A DNA stretch of 64,000 nt. Source: Alphaproteobacteria bacterium. GTDB taxonomy: Bacteria; Pseudomonadota; Alphaproteobacteria; Micavibrionales; Micavibrionaceae. The notes beneath the pieces are model-generated. The model was not told where the DNA came from, made no database searches, and saw only the letters and a program-made list of their open reading frames with translations. Of the stretch, positions 1-9,022 are shown one piece after another. Each line of letters starts with the position of its first letter. Position 1 is the first letter of the stretch. The translations under genes were made by a program, and so were the position numbers. The stretch covers positions 1-64,000 of the forward strand of contig JADLAT010000003.1 in NCBI GenBank assembly GCA_020848095.1. Reading direction: 5' to 3'.

Positions 1-439
1 TGCCGATGCTCGCATGGTTTACGCGCCCACCGGCAATAACGCTGAACAGGAAATCATTCTTCAGAGCGAATATTTTGTTCGTGACGAAGATGGAACCTAT
101 GATGATCAGGATGCTGGGACAGGTGCAGTTGCCTATGACGACAGTCAGAGCGGCTGGTACGCGCAGGGCGTTTATAAATTCCATCCGCAATGGCGTGTCG
201 GGGCTAGATACAGCCAGCTTTACTCGGGCGATGTCCCCGCAGGGCTTGTCGGCAGTGCGCTGGATGACGGCGGTCATGATCCATGGGCAGCAGCAGCCAT
301 GGTGGATTGGACGAACAGCGAATTTTCCCGCACACGGTTCCAGTTCAACCGTGAGGAATTGGCTGATGGTCAGGAAGATAACCAGTTCATCGTGCAATAT
401 ATCATGAGCCTTGGCGCTCATGGCGCACACGCCTACTAA
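1..439 (+). CDS. Outer-membrane beta-barrel protein, C-terminal part (zinc-associated)
   Basis: The reading frame is open from base 2 and stops at 439, so only the last ~145 residues of a larger protein are present; the true start lies upstream. The fragment alternates short aromatic/polar strands (for example YAQGVYKFHPQWRVGARYSQ) and ends in a strand finishing MSLGAHGAHAY, as expected for an outer-membrane barrel. From memory, this ending is shared with the putative zinc-regulated outer-membrane proteins encoded next to ZnuA-type binding proteins. The next gene starts 12 bases downstream and encodes such a binding protein, so the two are probably one operon in which this barrel passes metal across the outer membrane. 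The substrate is inferred from context only. Confidence 0.7.
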   Translation, partial: ADARMVYAPTGNNAEQEIILQSEYFVRDEDGTYDDQDAGTGAVAYDDSQSGWYAQGVYKFHPQWRVGARYSQLYSGDVPAGLVGSALDDGGHDPWAAAAMVDWTNSEFSRTRFQFNREELADGQEDNQFIVQYIMSLGAHGAHAY

Positions 440-451
440 GGAGGGCTTGTT

Positions 452-1357
452 ATGAGAATATTATTCCTCATCATGGCAGGTTTGGGGGTGCTTATTGCAT
501 CCCCATCTTCCGCCTTTGCCAAAGTGAATGTGTTTGCCTGTGAAGCGGAATGGGCCGCTCTTGCCCAGGAAATAGGCGGCGATCTGGTTGATGTCACCTC
601 TGCAACAAACGCGCGGCAGGATGTTCATCATCTACGTGCCAAGCCGAGCTTATTAGCGGCCATGCGAAAAGCTGATCTGGTGTTTTGTACCGGCGCATCG
701 CTGGAAGTCGGCTGGCTACCGATCCTGCTAAAAAAAGCGGGCGGGCCGGACGTGCAAATGGAAACAGTCGGCTCTGTCATGGCTTCGGATTATGTTGAAA
801 AACTGGAGATCATGCAGAAGGTTGACCGTTCCATGGGCCATGTTCACCCTGAAGGCAACCCGCATATTCAGCTTGACCCCGCCAATATTAAAATAGTGGC
901 GGAAGTCTTAGCTGATAGGCTGTTTATAATCGATCAGGCCAATGCTGCCGCATATAATCAAAATTTAGAAAATTTTAAGCAGAAATGGGCTGCAGCCACA
1001 CAGCGTTGGAAGGCCGAGAAAGCCTCACTAAAAGGAAAGAAGGTCGTGGTTTACCACAATAGCTGGGCCTATCTTCTCAAATGGCTGGGGATAAAGGCGG
1101 TTGCGTCTCTGGAGCCAAAGCCAGGACTGCCGCCAACAGCCTCACATCTTGACGAGGTGCTGAAAACCGTTCAGGGGCAAAACGTCAGTGCCATTCTGGT
1201 CGCGCCATTTGAAAACGAAGACGCAGCGCAGTGGCTGACCGAGAAAGCCGGTATTCCGATTGTCAGGCTACCCTTTACGGTTGGTGGAAATGATAACGCG
1301 GACGATCTGATTTCTCTGTTTGATAATACGTTGAGCCGCTTGAAAGATGCCCCATGA
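452..1357 (+). CDS. Metal (zinc/manganese-type) ABC transporter substrate-binding protein
   Basis: A 301-residue exported protein. Residues 1-23 form a signal peptide ending SSAFA. The cluster-9 (ZnuA/TroA) family is recognised by the segment around residues 129-142 (GHVHPEGNPHIQLDP), whose histidines are expected metal ligands, by a second histidine in VVYHNSWAY, and by the late acidic segment PFENEDAAQW. The long histidine-rich loop of many ZnuA proteins is absent. The start is preceded by AAGGAGG. The stop overlaps the permease start by four bases (ATGA), which indicates translational coupling. Role: captures a divalent metal, most likely zinc, in the periplasm. Zinc versus manganese cannot be decided from sequence. 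Confidence 0.9.
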   Translation: MRILFLIMAGLGVLIASPSSAFAKVNVFACEAEWAALAQEIGGDLVDVTSATNARQDVHHLRAKPSLLAAMRKADLVFCTGASLEVGWLPILLKKAGGPDVQMETVGSVMASDYVEKLEIMQKVDRSMGHVHPEGNPHIQLDPANIKIVAEVLADRLFIIDQANAAAYNQNLENFKQKWAAATQRWKAEKASLKGKKVVVYHNSWAYLLKWLGIKAVASLEPKPGLPPTASHLDEVLKTVQGQNVSAILVAPFENEDAAQWLTEKAGIPIVRLPFTVGGNDNADDLISLFDNTLSRLKDAP

Positions 1358-2145
1358 GCTTTGATTTCGGCATATTTACAATCCTCGCTCCGGCTTTTGT
1401 GGCCGGAGCGATTATTTCCCTGGCGCATGTTCCACTTGGCGCAGAGGTTCTAAAGCGGGGCATCATATTTCTTGATCTGGCGGTGGCGCAATTTGCCGCT
1501 CTGGGCATGATCGCTTTTCGTGTCTTTTTTGAAAGCCACGATATGGACCCGCGCTATGCCGCTGCCGGATCGCTTGCTTTTGGATTGAGCTTGGCTCTGG
1601 CCTGTGCTTTAGGGCTTCATATGTTAGAAAAACGCGCCGGACGTTATCAAGAAGCTCTGATTGGCTCCGCCTTCGTCCTAGCCGCATCCTTCAGTATTTT
1701 ACTGATGGCGGGCGATCCTCATAGTGGGGAGCAGATGGCCGATATTATGGCCGGTCAGGTTCTTTGGATCACATGGCACGATCTTATGATCTATAGCCCT
1801 GTATTTGTGTTGGGAGCGGGCTTGTGGCGGTATTTAAAGAAGCACAGGGCGCATTTGTTTTATATCCTGTTCGCTCTAACCATTCCGTTTTCCGTCAACC
1901 TGATTGGGGTTTATCTGGTTTTTGCCAGCCTCATCCTGCCCGCACTAGGGGCATTGGCATGGCCAGAAAGAAGAAAACTGGCGGCAGCCTATATGATCTC
2001 TATCACGGCGATTGGTAGCGGCCTTATCCTCTCTATTTTGACAGACACACCAACCGGTCCAGCGATGGTTTGCATGTATCCTTTAATGGCGTTGGCTTCG
2101 CATATACTGGCGAAACAGATGTGCTTTGGGAAAAGCAGAAATTAG
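1354..2145 (+). CDS. Metal ABC transporter permease (ZnuB/ABC-3 family)
   Basis: A 263-residue polytopic inner-membrane protein with about seven to eight hydrophobic segments. The early segment LGAEVLKRGIIFLDLAVAQ, and the late one with NLIGVYLVFASLILPALGA, are typical of the ABC-3 permease family. It overlaps the binding-protein gene by ATGA. No ABC ATPase gene follows: the next gene is the cbb3 oxidase operon. The ATPase is therefore either upstream of this window or elsewhere. The function as membrane channel of a zinc-type importer is known for the family; the exact metal is inferred. Confidence 0.88.
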   Translation: MSFDFGIFTILAPAFVAGAIISLAHVPLGAEVLKRGIIFLDLAVAQFAALGMIAFRVFFESHDMDPRYAAAGSLAFGLSLALACALGLHMLEKRAGRYQEALIGSAFVLAASFSILLMAGDPHSGEQMADIMAGQVLWITWHDLMIYSPVFVLGAGLWRYLKKHRAHLFYILFALTIPFSVNLIGVYLVFASLILPALGALAWPERRKLAAAYMISITAIGSGLILSILTDTPTGPAMVCMYPLMALASHILAKQMCFGKSRN

Positions 2146-2317
2146 CACTTGTACTTGCTTATTTCCTCAAATAATCAAATGAGCCTTGTCCCTAATAATG
2201 ATGGGGGTGGAAATTATTTTTCCCCTATGCTATGGGGGGAAGAGTTGAGGATGGTGTATCATCGTAATATTAAACCGCCTGGGGCTGAGTCATTCTTTAT
2301 AAATTAGGGGCTAATGT

Positions 2318-3970
2318 GTGGCGCACATGATTCAGCAGCTGACAAAATTTGAGCGTCGTTTTGGTTTGGTTATTTCCGTTCTGGTTGCCGGGGCGGGGCT
2401 GACGCTTATTGGCATGAGCGAAGACGGCTTGCTGGCTATTCACGGCACTATCATTCTTGCCGCCGGTTTTATTGCGGCCCTACTCACCGGCGGCACGATT
2501 CACGAGCCGGAACCTGATGCGAAGCGTCTTGAGAGCTATTACGACGACCCCATAAAATTCGGCATTATCGTCTCGATGATATGGGCGGTGTTTGGTATGT
2601 TTATGGGTGTGTGGGTGGCTACGTTGCTCGCTTATCCGGAATGGACATTTGATGCCGCATGGTCGAGTTTTGGCCGGCTGCGTCCTGTGCATACTACGGG
2701 GGTGATTTTCGGATTTGGCGGCAATGCCTTGATTGCCACCTCGTTCCATGTAATGCAGCGCACCTCTCGTGCGCGCATGGCTGACCAGCTAAGCCCGTGG
2801 TTTGTGTTGCTGGGTTATAATCTGTTTTGCATTCTGGCCGTTTCGGGCTATTTTATGGGCATTACCCAGTCAAAAGAATATGCCGAGCCGGAATGGTATG
2901 CGGATATCTGGCTTGTGATCGTATGGGTGGCCTATTTCGCACTTTATATGCGTACGCTCGCGCGGCGCAGAGAGCCGCATATCTACGTGGCGAACTGGTA
3001 TTATCTGGCCTTTATCCTTGTTGTTGCGGTATTGCATATTGTTAATAATCTGGCGGTGCCGGTTTCGTTCGGGCATATAAAGAGCTATTCGGCATTTTCG
3101 GGTGTGCAGGATGCCATGACCCAGTGGTGGTACGGCCATAATGCGGTGGCTTTCTTTTTGACCGCAGGCTTTTTAGGTATGCTCTATTACTATCTGCCCA
3201 AGCGTGCCGGTCGTCCCATTTATTCTTATCGTATGTCGATTATCGGTTTTTGGGGGATTACGTTCTTTTACATGTGGGCCGGCTCGCACCATTTGCATTT
3301 TACGGCGTTGCCTCAATGGGTGCAGACCCTTGGTATGACCTTTTCGGTGATGCTTCTGGTGCCTTCATGGATTGCGGCGGCGAATGCGCTTCTTACCCTC
3401 AATGGGGCGTGGGGAAAGGTGCGCGACGATGCAACGCTGCGTTTTATGTTTCTGGCGGCTGTTTTCTATGGGCTTTCCACCTTTGAAGGCTCGTTCATGG
3501 CCATTCGCTCCGTCAATGCGCTGTCTCATTACACAGACTGGACGGTGGGGCCTGTGCATGCGGGGGCGCTGGGCTGGGTGGCGCTTATTACTTTTGGCTC
3601 GTTTTATGCGCTGGTGCCGTGGCTCTGGAAACGTGAGGGGATGTATTCTTCCAAGCTGGTGGAGGTGCATTTCTGGCTCGCCCTGTCTGGCACGCTGGTT
3701 TATGTGTTCGCCATGTGGAATTCCGGGGTGATACAAGGATTGATGTGGCGCACCTATAATGAAAGCGGCGCGCTGGCCTATAGCTTTAATGAATCGATGG
3801 TTGCGATGCATCCTTATTACATTGCGCGCGCGATCGGTGGTTTGCTGTTTCTTGCCGGAGCCGTGGTTGGTTTTTATAATATCTGGAAAACCACAAAAAT
3901 GGACACGGTGCAATCCAGCGTGCCAAGCGGTGATGGATTGATTGCAGATGACGCAAGCCACAGCCGATAG
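2318..3970 (+). CDS. ccoN: Cytochrome c oxidase, cbb3-type, subunit I
   Basis: The 550-residue catalytic subunit of the high-affinity cbb3 terminal oxidase in the inner membrane. It binds heme b and the heme b3-CuB centre that reduces oxygen to water. Typical family segments are RPVHTTGVIFGFGGNAL, WYGHNAVAFFLTAGFLGMLY, the adjacent histidines in GSHHLHFTALPQW, and GPVHAGALGW, which supply heme and copper ligands. The protein has an N-terminal extension with two extra hydrophobic helices (about residues 15-60). I chose the GTG at 2318 because AGGGG lies seven bases upstream; the ATG at 2327 is an alternative. First gene of the ccoNOQP operon. I could not find a clean FNR/FixK box (TTGAT-N4-ATCAA) upstream. 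Confidence 0.97.
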   Translation: MAHMIQQLTKFERRFGLVISVLVAGAGLTLIGMSEDGLLAIHGTIILAAGFIAALLTGGTIHEPEPDAKRLESYYDDPIKFGIIVSMIWAVFGMFMGVWVATLLAYPEWTFDAAWSSFGRLRPVHTTGVIFGFGGNALIATSFHVMQRTSRARMADQLSPWFVLLGYNLFCILAVSGYFMGITQSKEYAEPEWYADIWLVIVWVAYFALYMRTLARRREPHIYVANWYYLAFILVVAVLHIVNNLAVPVSFGHIKSYSAFSGVQDAMTQWWYGHNAVAFFLTAGFLGMLYYYLPKRAGRPIYSYRMSIIGFWGITFFYMWAGSHHLHFTALPQWVQTLGMTFSVMLLVPSWIAAANALLTLNGAWGKVRDDATLRFMFLAAVFYGLSTFEGSFMAIRSVNALSHYTDWTVGPVHAGALGWVALITFGSFYALVPWLWKREGMYSSKLVEVHFWLALSGTLVYVFAMWNSGVIQGLMWRTYNESGALAYSFNESMVAMHPYYIARAIGGLLFLAGAVVGFYNIWKTTKMDTVQSSVPSGDGLIADDASHSR

Positions 3971-3982
3971 GGAGTAGAGGGT

Positions 3983-4756
3983 ATGTTTAATCTGCATTAC
4001 AAGCTGGAAAAATATTCTATCCGTTTTGCTGTGGCCATTATATTGGTTGCCGCTGTGGGCGGTATTGTAGAAATCGCACCTCTTTTCACTATTGATGAAA
4101 CGGTGGAGCAAGACCCCAATATGCGTGTTTATACGCCGCTCGAACTGGCGGGGCGTAATATTTATATCCGCGAAGGCTGCTATGCCTGTCATTCCCAGAT
4201 GATTCGTACATTGCGTGACGAAGTGGAGCGTTACGGACATTACTCACTCGCCGTAGAATCCCAATACGATCACCCGATGTTATGGGGTTCTAAACGCACG
4301 GGGCCGGATCTGGCGCGTGTGGGTGAGAAGTATTCCGATGCCTGGCATGTACGCCATCTTACAAACCCGCGCGCTGTGGTCCCGGAATCTGTTATGCCGT
4401 CCTATACGTGGCTTGAAAAGGACTTGAGGACCAAAGATCTTGGTCAGCATCTGGCCGCACTGCGTAAAGTAGGCGTTCCTTACACAGATGCAATGATAGA
4501 ACATGCCGCGCAGGACGCCTATGGTCAGGCAAATCCCGATAGCGATGCTGCGGCAGGCGTGGAAGAGCGCTATGGTGAGGCCACACATATTCGCAGTTTT
4601 GATGGCGATAGCAGAAAAACCAGCGAAATGGACGCACTGGTGGCTTATTTGCAAATTCTTGGCAGGCTTTCGGATGCGGCTACGCAAACCCCTCCATCTG
4701 CGGCCCCTTCAACGGCTGAGTCCTCCGTCACCGAGGAGGCGCCAGATGGAAATTGA
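3983..4756 (+). CDS. ccoO: Cytochrome c oxidase, cbb3-type, subunit II (monoheme)
   Basis: A 257-residue membrane-anchored c-type cytochrome. One N-terminal helix (residues ~12-33) anchors it; the heme c motif CYACH is at residues 66-70, followed by the family hallmark SQMIRTLRDEVERYGHYS. A methionine ligand is expected in the VMPSYTWL segment. It passes electrons from CcoP to CcoN. The gene follows ccoN by 12 bases with GGAGTAGAGGG as ribosome binding site. Its 3' end overlaps ccoQ. The C-terminus is rich in Ala, Pro, Ser and Thr, probably a flexible tail. Confidence 0.97.
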   Translation: MFNLHYKLEKYSIRFAVAIILVAAVGGIVEIAPLFTIDETVEQDPNMRVYTPLELAGRNIYIREGCYACHSQMIRTLRDEVERYGHYSLAVESQYDHPMLWGSKRTGPDLARVGEKYSDAWHVRHLTNPRAVVPESVMPSYTWLEKDLRTKDLGQHLAALRKVGVPYTDAMIEHAAQDAYGQANPDSDAAAGVEERYGEATHIRSFDGDSRKTSEMDALVAYLQILGRLSDAATQTPPSAAPSTAESSVTEEAPDGN

Positions 4757-4916
4757 GCATGGTGCTTTGGTGTATTTTTCAAAATTTTACGGCCTGATAT
4801 ATCTGTTGCTGTTATCGACGGGGGTGCTGGTCTATACGTTCTGGCCGAAAAACAAGAAGCGTTTTGATTATGCCGCCAAAAGCATTTTGACCGAGGAGGA
4901 TCATCCCCATGCATAA
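4746..4916 (+). CDS. ccoQ: Cytochrome c oxidase, cbb3-type, CcoQ/FixQ subunit
   Basis: A 56-residue protein with one membrane helix (about residues 15-33, YGLIYLLLLSTGVLVYTFW) followed by the basic-aromatic KNKKRFDYAA segment, the signature of CcoQ/FixQ. It starts at ATG 4746, inside the last codons of ccoO, and its own end overlaps the ccoP start at 4909, so ccoO, ccoQ and ccoP are translationally coupled. Known role of the family: a small subunit that stabilises CcoP in the oxidase complex. Position between ccoO and ccoP makes the call secure despite the small size. Confidence 0.93.
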   Translation: MEIEHGALVYFSKFYGLIYLLLLSTGVLVYTFWPKNKKRFDYAAKSILTEEDHPHA

Positions 4917-5811
4917 AGATGAGCGTGATCCGCATACCGGCTATAAGACCACAGGGCATGAATGGAATGGCATTAAGGAACTCAATACGCCGATTCCCAG
5001 AGCCATATTGCTGTTCATCATCGTTACCCATCTGTTTGCGCTGGGGTATTGGATTTTTATGCCCGCGTGGCCATTGGGGGATACCTATACAAAGGGTTTA
5101 TTGGGCGCTGACCAGAAAAAACGCGTTGAAAAAGAGGTGGCTGAGGCTGCCATGTCGCGTCAGGCCGCTCTGGAGGCGATCGAGCGTCAGGATTACAATA
5201 CGATTGTGAACGATTTGCATTTGATGGCGTTAGTCCGTGAAAACGGCAAGACTTTGTTTCGTGATAATTGCAGTGCATGTCATGGAGCACAGGGACAAGG
5301 GCAGTCGGGATTTCCCAGCTTGGCGGATAATGACTGGCTATGGGGTAATTCACCCGAGCAGATCGCCAAAACTATTCGGGTGGGTGTGAACGCGGACCAC
5401 CCGGAGAGCCGCTCTAGTGAAATGCTGGCCTTTGGCCGTGATCAGTTGCTGCAACGGGGGGATGTTCTGGATCTCGTGTCCTATATAGAATCCCTTTCGG
5501 GTAAAGTGCCAAAGAATGCAGATAGCGCCGATAGTGCTGATAGCGACGGAATTGCGCTGCCAAAGGGGCAAAGTATTTTTGCTGAAAACTGTGCGACCTG
5601 CCACGGCGCAGATGCCAAGGGCAGTACAGAAACCGGTGCGCCTGATCTAACCGATGATATCTGGATTTACGGTGCGGGGAGCGATACGATTTTTCACACG
5701 ATCTGGGATGGAAGGAAGGGCGTTATGCCCTCCTGGGATGGTCGTTTGACACCGCTGCAACAAAAAATACTTACTCTTTATGTTCTTGGTTTGAACGAAG
5801 AAGAGCAATAA
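4909..5811 (+). CDS. ccoP: Cytochrome c oxidase, cbb3-type, subunit III (diheme)
   Basis: A 300-residue membrane-anchored diheme cytochrome c. The N-terminal segment YKTTGHEWNGIKELNTPIP precedes a membrane helix at residues ~32-52, as in all CcoP proteins. Heme c motifs are CSACH at residues 121-125 and CATCH at 228-232. Between the two heme domains is a short repetitive Ala-Asp-Ser linker (residues ~205-212). The protein is the electron entry point of the oxidase, accepting electrons from soluble or membrane cytochromes. The start overlaps ccoQ by eight bases. The gene is followed after one base by a small membrane protein gene. Confidence 0.97.
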   Translation: MHKDERDPHTGYKTTGHEWNGIKELNTPIPRAILLFIIVTHLFALGYWIFMPAWPLGDTYTKGLLGADQKKRVEKEVAEAAMSRQAALEAIERQDYNTIVNDLHLMALVRENGKTLFRDNCSACHGAQGQGQSGFPSLADNDWLWGNSPEQIAKTIRVGVNADHPESRSSEMLAFGRDQLLQRGDVLDLVSYIESLSGKVPKNADSADSADSDGIALPKGQSIFAENCATCHGADAKGSTETGAPDLTDDIWIYGAGSDTIFHTIWDGRKGVMPSWDGRLTPLQQKILTLYVLGLNEEEQ

Positions 5812-5812
5812 A

Positions 5813-5998
5813 ATGGCGAGGGCCGGCGATAAAAAGCGACGTATCTGGCTGTTGGTGGGCGCTGCGATTGTCGTGGTTATACTGGCAAATGCTCATCTGG
5901 TTTATATCGCGATAAGTACGCAGCCGGAATGCGTCCCGCATCAGAAAGATAAAGTGGAAGATGGTGCGGGTTTCCGTTCGGCAAAATCTGCATGTTGA
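5813..5998 (+). CDS. Small single-helix membrane protein of the cbb3 cluster
   Basis: A 61-residue protein starting one base after ccoP. Residues 1-10 are basic, residues ~11-33 are a membrane helix, and the periplasmic part contains CVPH and ends KSAC, so two cysteines and a histidine lie outside the membrane. It sits where ccoG/ccoH (fixG/fixH) normally lie. I do not recognise it as CcoH by sequence, although length, topology and place fit an oxidase assembly or copper-handling helper. The Cys-His residues could bind a metal; this is inference. No separate CcoG ferredoxin gene is present. Confidence 0.75.
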   Translation: MARAGDKKRRIWLLVGAAIVVVILANAHLVYIAISTQPECVPHQKDKVEDGAGFRSAKSAC

Positions 5999-6035
5999 TT
6001 TAAAAACAATAGCGATAAAAAAGGTAAGTTTTGTT

Positions 6036-6845
6036 ATGTCTCATATACCTGAAATAGAACCGCCGATACGGGGCGAGCGCCGTTTTGAACGCCATATGGA
6101 GATGTCGGTTGCCTTTACGTGGCTGCGTGCCGGCTGGCGGGATTTATGCGCCGCGCCTTTGCCGGGGCTTCTTTACGGACTGGTCATTTGCCTTATTTCG
6201 CTGGCCGTTGTGGCGGCCATGTATAAATTGGCCTTTGATTACATATTGTTTCCGGCTCTTTCAGGATTCTTGATCGTTGGCCCCTTCATGGCCATTGGAT
6301 TATATGAGGAAAGCCGCCGCATTGCAGCTAAAAAAACTACAAAGCCCATGGATGTACTTCGTGTCAAGGCGGCATCACCGGGGCAGCTGCTCTATATGGG
6401 GGTTTTGCTCTGTGTGCTGATGTTGTTGTGGATGCGCGCGGCGGTGCTGCTTTATTCAATTGTTTTCGGTCTTACGCCGTTTTTGGGGACGGCGCATATC
6501 ATAGAGACCCTGTTCTATACGGATAGAGGACTGATTTTGCTGGTGGTTGGCAGTCTGGTGGGGGCGTTGTTCGCTGCGTTCTCCTTTGCTATCAGTGTGT
6601 TTTCAGTGCCGATGCTGCTCAATGAGCGCACCGATGCACTTACCGCGCTGGGCACCAGTATGGCCATGGTATGGCGTAATTTGCCGGTGATGCTCTGCTG
6701 GGGCGGTATTGTGATGGTGCTTTCGGTCTTTTCCATTCTTACGGGGATGCTGGGTTTTATCGTGATATTTCCAGTGCTTGGTCATGCCACATGGCATGCT
6801 TATGTTGATATACGCCAGCCCCAATCCGTTACCGGTCATATGTAA
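6036..6845 (+). CDS. DUF2189 multi-pass membrane protein
   Basis: A 269-residue protein starting at ATG 6036, which has AAGGTAAG upstream; an in-frame ATG at 5961 lies inside the previous gene and is unlikely. It has about five to six hydrophobic segments. The N-terminal part, with AFTWLRAGWRDL followed by a helix and GPFMAIGLYEESRR, is typical of DUF2189, a family often encoded in or near cytochrome oxidase operons and sometimes annotated as an oxidase-related subunit. It ends overlapping the ccoI start by one base. Its function is unknown; location between ccoP and ccoI suggests a role in oxidase assembly or copper supply. Confidence 0.85.
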   Translation: MSHIPEIEPPIRGERRFERHMEMSVAFTWLRAGWRDLCAAPLPGLLYGLVICLISLAVVAAMYKLAFDYILFPALSGFLIVGPFMAIGLYEESRRIAAKKTTKPMDVLRVKAASPGQLLYMGVLLCVLMLLWMRAAVLLYSIVFGLTPFLGTAHIIETLFYTDRGLILLVVGSLVGALFAAFSFAISVFSVPMLLNERTDALTALGTSMAMVWRNLPVMLCWGGIVMVLSVFSILTGMLGFIVIFPVLGHATWHAYVDIRQPQSVTGHM

Positions 6846-9022
6846 TGCCAGAGCGCGAGAAGAGTCCGCATGCGGATGAACTGCTGTTTGCAAGCCAGGC
6901 GATAGAACCGGATTGCCGGCAGGTTACCCTTGCAATCCCTACGATTCATTGCGGAAATTGCGTTCGCAAAATCGAGCAAAATCTGGCCGCATTGGAGCAT
7001 GTCCGCAATGTTCGGGTTAATCTTTCAACAAAACGGGTGACGGTACAATGGGAAGGCTCGCAGGTCCCTCCTGTTATCGAGCAATTGGATATTCTTGGTC
7101 ATTCGCCGCATATACTTGCCGCGCAGACTGAAAATGAAGAGAAAGACGCAATGCTCTCTGCTTTGGTACGCGCTTTGGCGGTGGCGGGGTTTGGGGCCAG
7201 CAACATTATGATTCTTTCGGTTGCGGTCTGGGCCGGAGTGCAAGACAGCACTAAAGATCTGTTTCACTGGATCTCTGCTGTTATTGCCTTGCCGGTATTG
7301 CTGTTCTCCGGCCGCATTTTTTTTGTTTCTGCGTGGCGCGTTTTACGTCACGGCACCACCAATATGGATGTGCCGATTTCGGTGGGGATCATCCTTGCTT
7401 ATGGCTTGAGCCTTTATGACACCATGCATAAGGGGCCTCATGCCTATTTTGATGCTTCGGTGATGTTGATATTCTTTTTGCTGATTGGTCGCACGCTCGA
7501 TTATATGATGCGTGAAAAGGCGCGCACGGCCATAAAAAATCTTTCGCGGCTTATAAACCGCACCGCCATACTTGTTGAGGGAGAAATTCACCGCAGTATA
7601 CCGGTCGAACAGATCGAGCCGGGCATGATTATCCTTGTCGCCGCGGGGCAAAGGGTGCCTGTCGATGGAGAGGTGATTAACGGCGAGTCGGATGTTGATA
7701 GCGCGCTGGTCACGGGAGAATCTGCCCTTCACAGTGTTGCGCGGGGCAGTATGTTACAAGCCGGTGTGTTGAATGCCACAGGGGCCATACAGGTCAAGGC
7801 GCGCTCTGATAGCAAAAACTCGTTTCTGGCCGAAATACTGCGCATGGTCGAAAATGCGGAATCATCACGCTCTGCCTATCGCAGACTGGCCGACCGCGCC
7901 GCGCAATATTATACGCCCTTTGTACATTGTGCGGCTTTTCTTGGTTTTATGGGCTGGGTTTTGCTTGATGGTGATGTGCACCATGCGGTGAGCATCGGCA
8001 TTGCGGTGCTGATTATCACTTGTCCTTGCGCCTTGGGGCTGGCGGTGCCGATGGTGCAGGTCACGGCCGCAAAACGTCTGCACGAAAAAGGTGTGCTGAT
8101 GAAAGATGGTGCAGCGCTTGAGCGTTTGAAAGACATCAATGCGATCGTGTTTGACAAGACCGGCACATTGACACTGGGCGCGCCTGTGCTGAACAATATC
8201 GGCTCCATTGACGCAGATGCCTTTGCGGTTGCGGCTAGGCTTGTGGCGCATTCTACGCATCCCTATTCGCGCGCTATCCTCAGTGCCGGGCAAGCGCAGC
8301 CGTTATCATCTCTTTCGTTTGAAAATATCAAAGAAGTGCCGGGTTGCGGGATAGAGGCAAGCGCTGGCGATGACATATTCCGGCTGGGCAGGAAACAATG
8401 GGCGTTATCGTCTTCCGGTGAGCAAAGCGATCAATCGACGGCCTGCTTGTCGCGGAACGGTGAAGTTCTGGCAATATTTACCTTCAGTGATATCCTGCGT
8501 CCCGAAGCTGCGGCGCTTATTGCAAGATTAAAGAAGCAGGGTTTTTATCTGGAGATCGTGTCTGGTGATGTGCCGGCGGTGGTGCGTGAGCTGGCTCATG
8601 CGCTGGGGATCGAGCATTTTCAATCGCAAGCCAGTCCGAAGGACAAGATCGCGCGGTTGGAGGCTCTGGCGGCGAACGGGAAAAAGGTCCTGATGGTGGG
8701 GGATGGGCTGAATGATGTGCCCGCCCTTACGGCGGCTCATGTTTCGATGGCGCCGGCCAATGCCAATGATATTGGGCAGCAAGCGGCTGATTTTGTTTTT
8801 TTGCGCGATGGTCTGGCGGCTATTCCTTATACTATTGCGATGGCGGGCAAATCTCACGCGCTTATCCGGCAGAATTTTATATTCGCTATCCTCTATAATT
8901 TTCTGGCGTTGCCTCTGGCAATAGCGGGTTTTGTGACGCCGCTTCTGGCCGCGCTGGCCATGTCTGGCTCATCCATCGTGGTTGTGGCTAATGCGCTAAG
9001 GTTGAGCAGGGGGGGAGCGTAA
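6845..9022 (+). CDS. ccoI: Copper-translocating P-type ATPase for cbb3 oxidase assembly
   Basis: A 725-residue P1B-type ATPase (CcoI/FixI). An N-terminal heavy-metal domain carries CGNC (Cys36 and Cys39). Eight membrane helices are expected; the transport motif CPC is at residues 393-395 and the phosphorylated aspartate is Asp437 in DKTGTLT. The ATP-binding domain shows HSTHPYSRAI, and the hinge GDGLNDVPAL follows. The start codon overlaps the stop of the DUF2189 gene and the stop overlaps ccoS, so all three are coupled. Role known for the family: exports copper to the periplasmic side for insertion into the CuB site of CcoN. Confidence 0.95.
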   Translation: MPEREKSPHADELLFASQAIEPDCRQVTLAIPTIHCGNCVRKIEQNLAALEHVRNVRVNLSTKRVTVQWEGSQVPPVIEQLDILGHSPHILAAQTENEEKDAMLSALVRALAVAGFGASNIMILSVAVWAGVQDSTKDLFHWISAVIALPVLLFSGRIFFVSAWRVLRHGTTNMDVPISVGIILAYGLSLYDTMHKGPHAYFDASVMLIFFLLIGRTLDYMMREKARTAIKNLSRLINRTAILVEGEIHRSIPVEQIEPGMIILVAAGQRVPVDGEVINGESDVDSALVTGESALHSVARGSMLQAGVLNATGAIQVKARSDSKNSFLAEILRMVENAESSRSAYRRLADRAAQYYTPFVHCAAFLGFMGWVLLDGDVHHAVSIGIAVLIITCPCALGLAVPMVQVTAAKRLHEKGVLMKDGAALERLKDINAIVFDKTGTLTLGAPVLNNIGSIDADAFAVAARLVAHSTHPYSRAILSAGQAQPLSSLSFENIKEVPGCGIEASAGDDIFRLGRKQWALSSSGEQSDQSTACLSRNGEVLAIFTFSDILRPEAAALIARLKKQGFYLEIVSGDVPAVVRELAHALGIEHFQSQASPKDKIARLEALAANGKKVLMVGDGLNDVPALTAAHVSMAPANANDIGQQAADFVFLRDGLAAIPYTIAMAGKSHALIRQNFIFAILYNFLALPLAIAGFVTPLLAALAMSGSSIVVVANALRLSRGGA

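Noticed and set aside
2146..2317. FNR/FixK box upstream of ccoN
   Set aside because: Regulation by low oxygen is expected, but no TTGAT-N4-ATCAA or close variant is present; the TTGAG and ATCAT words have the wrong spacing.
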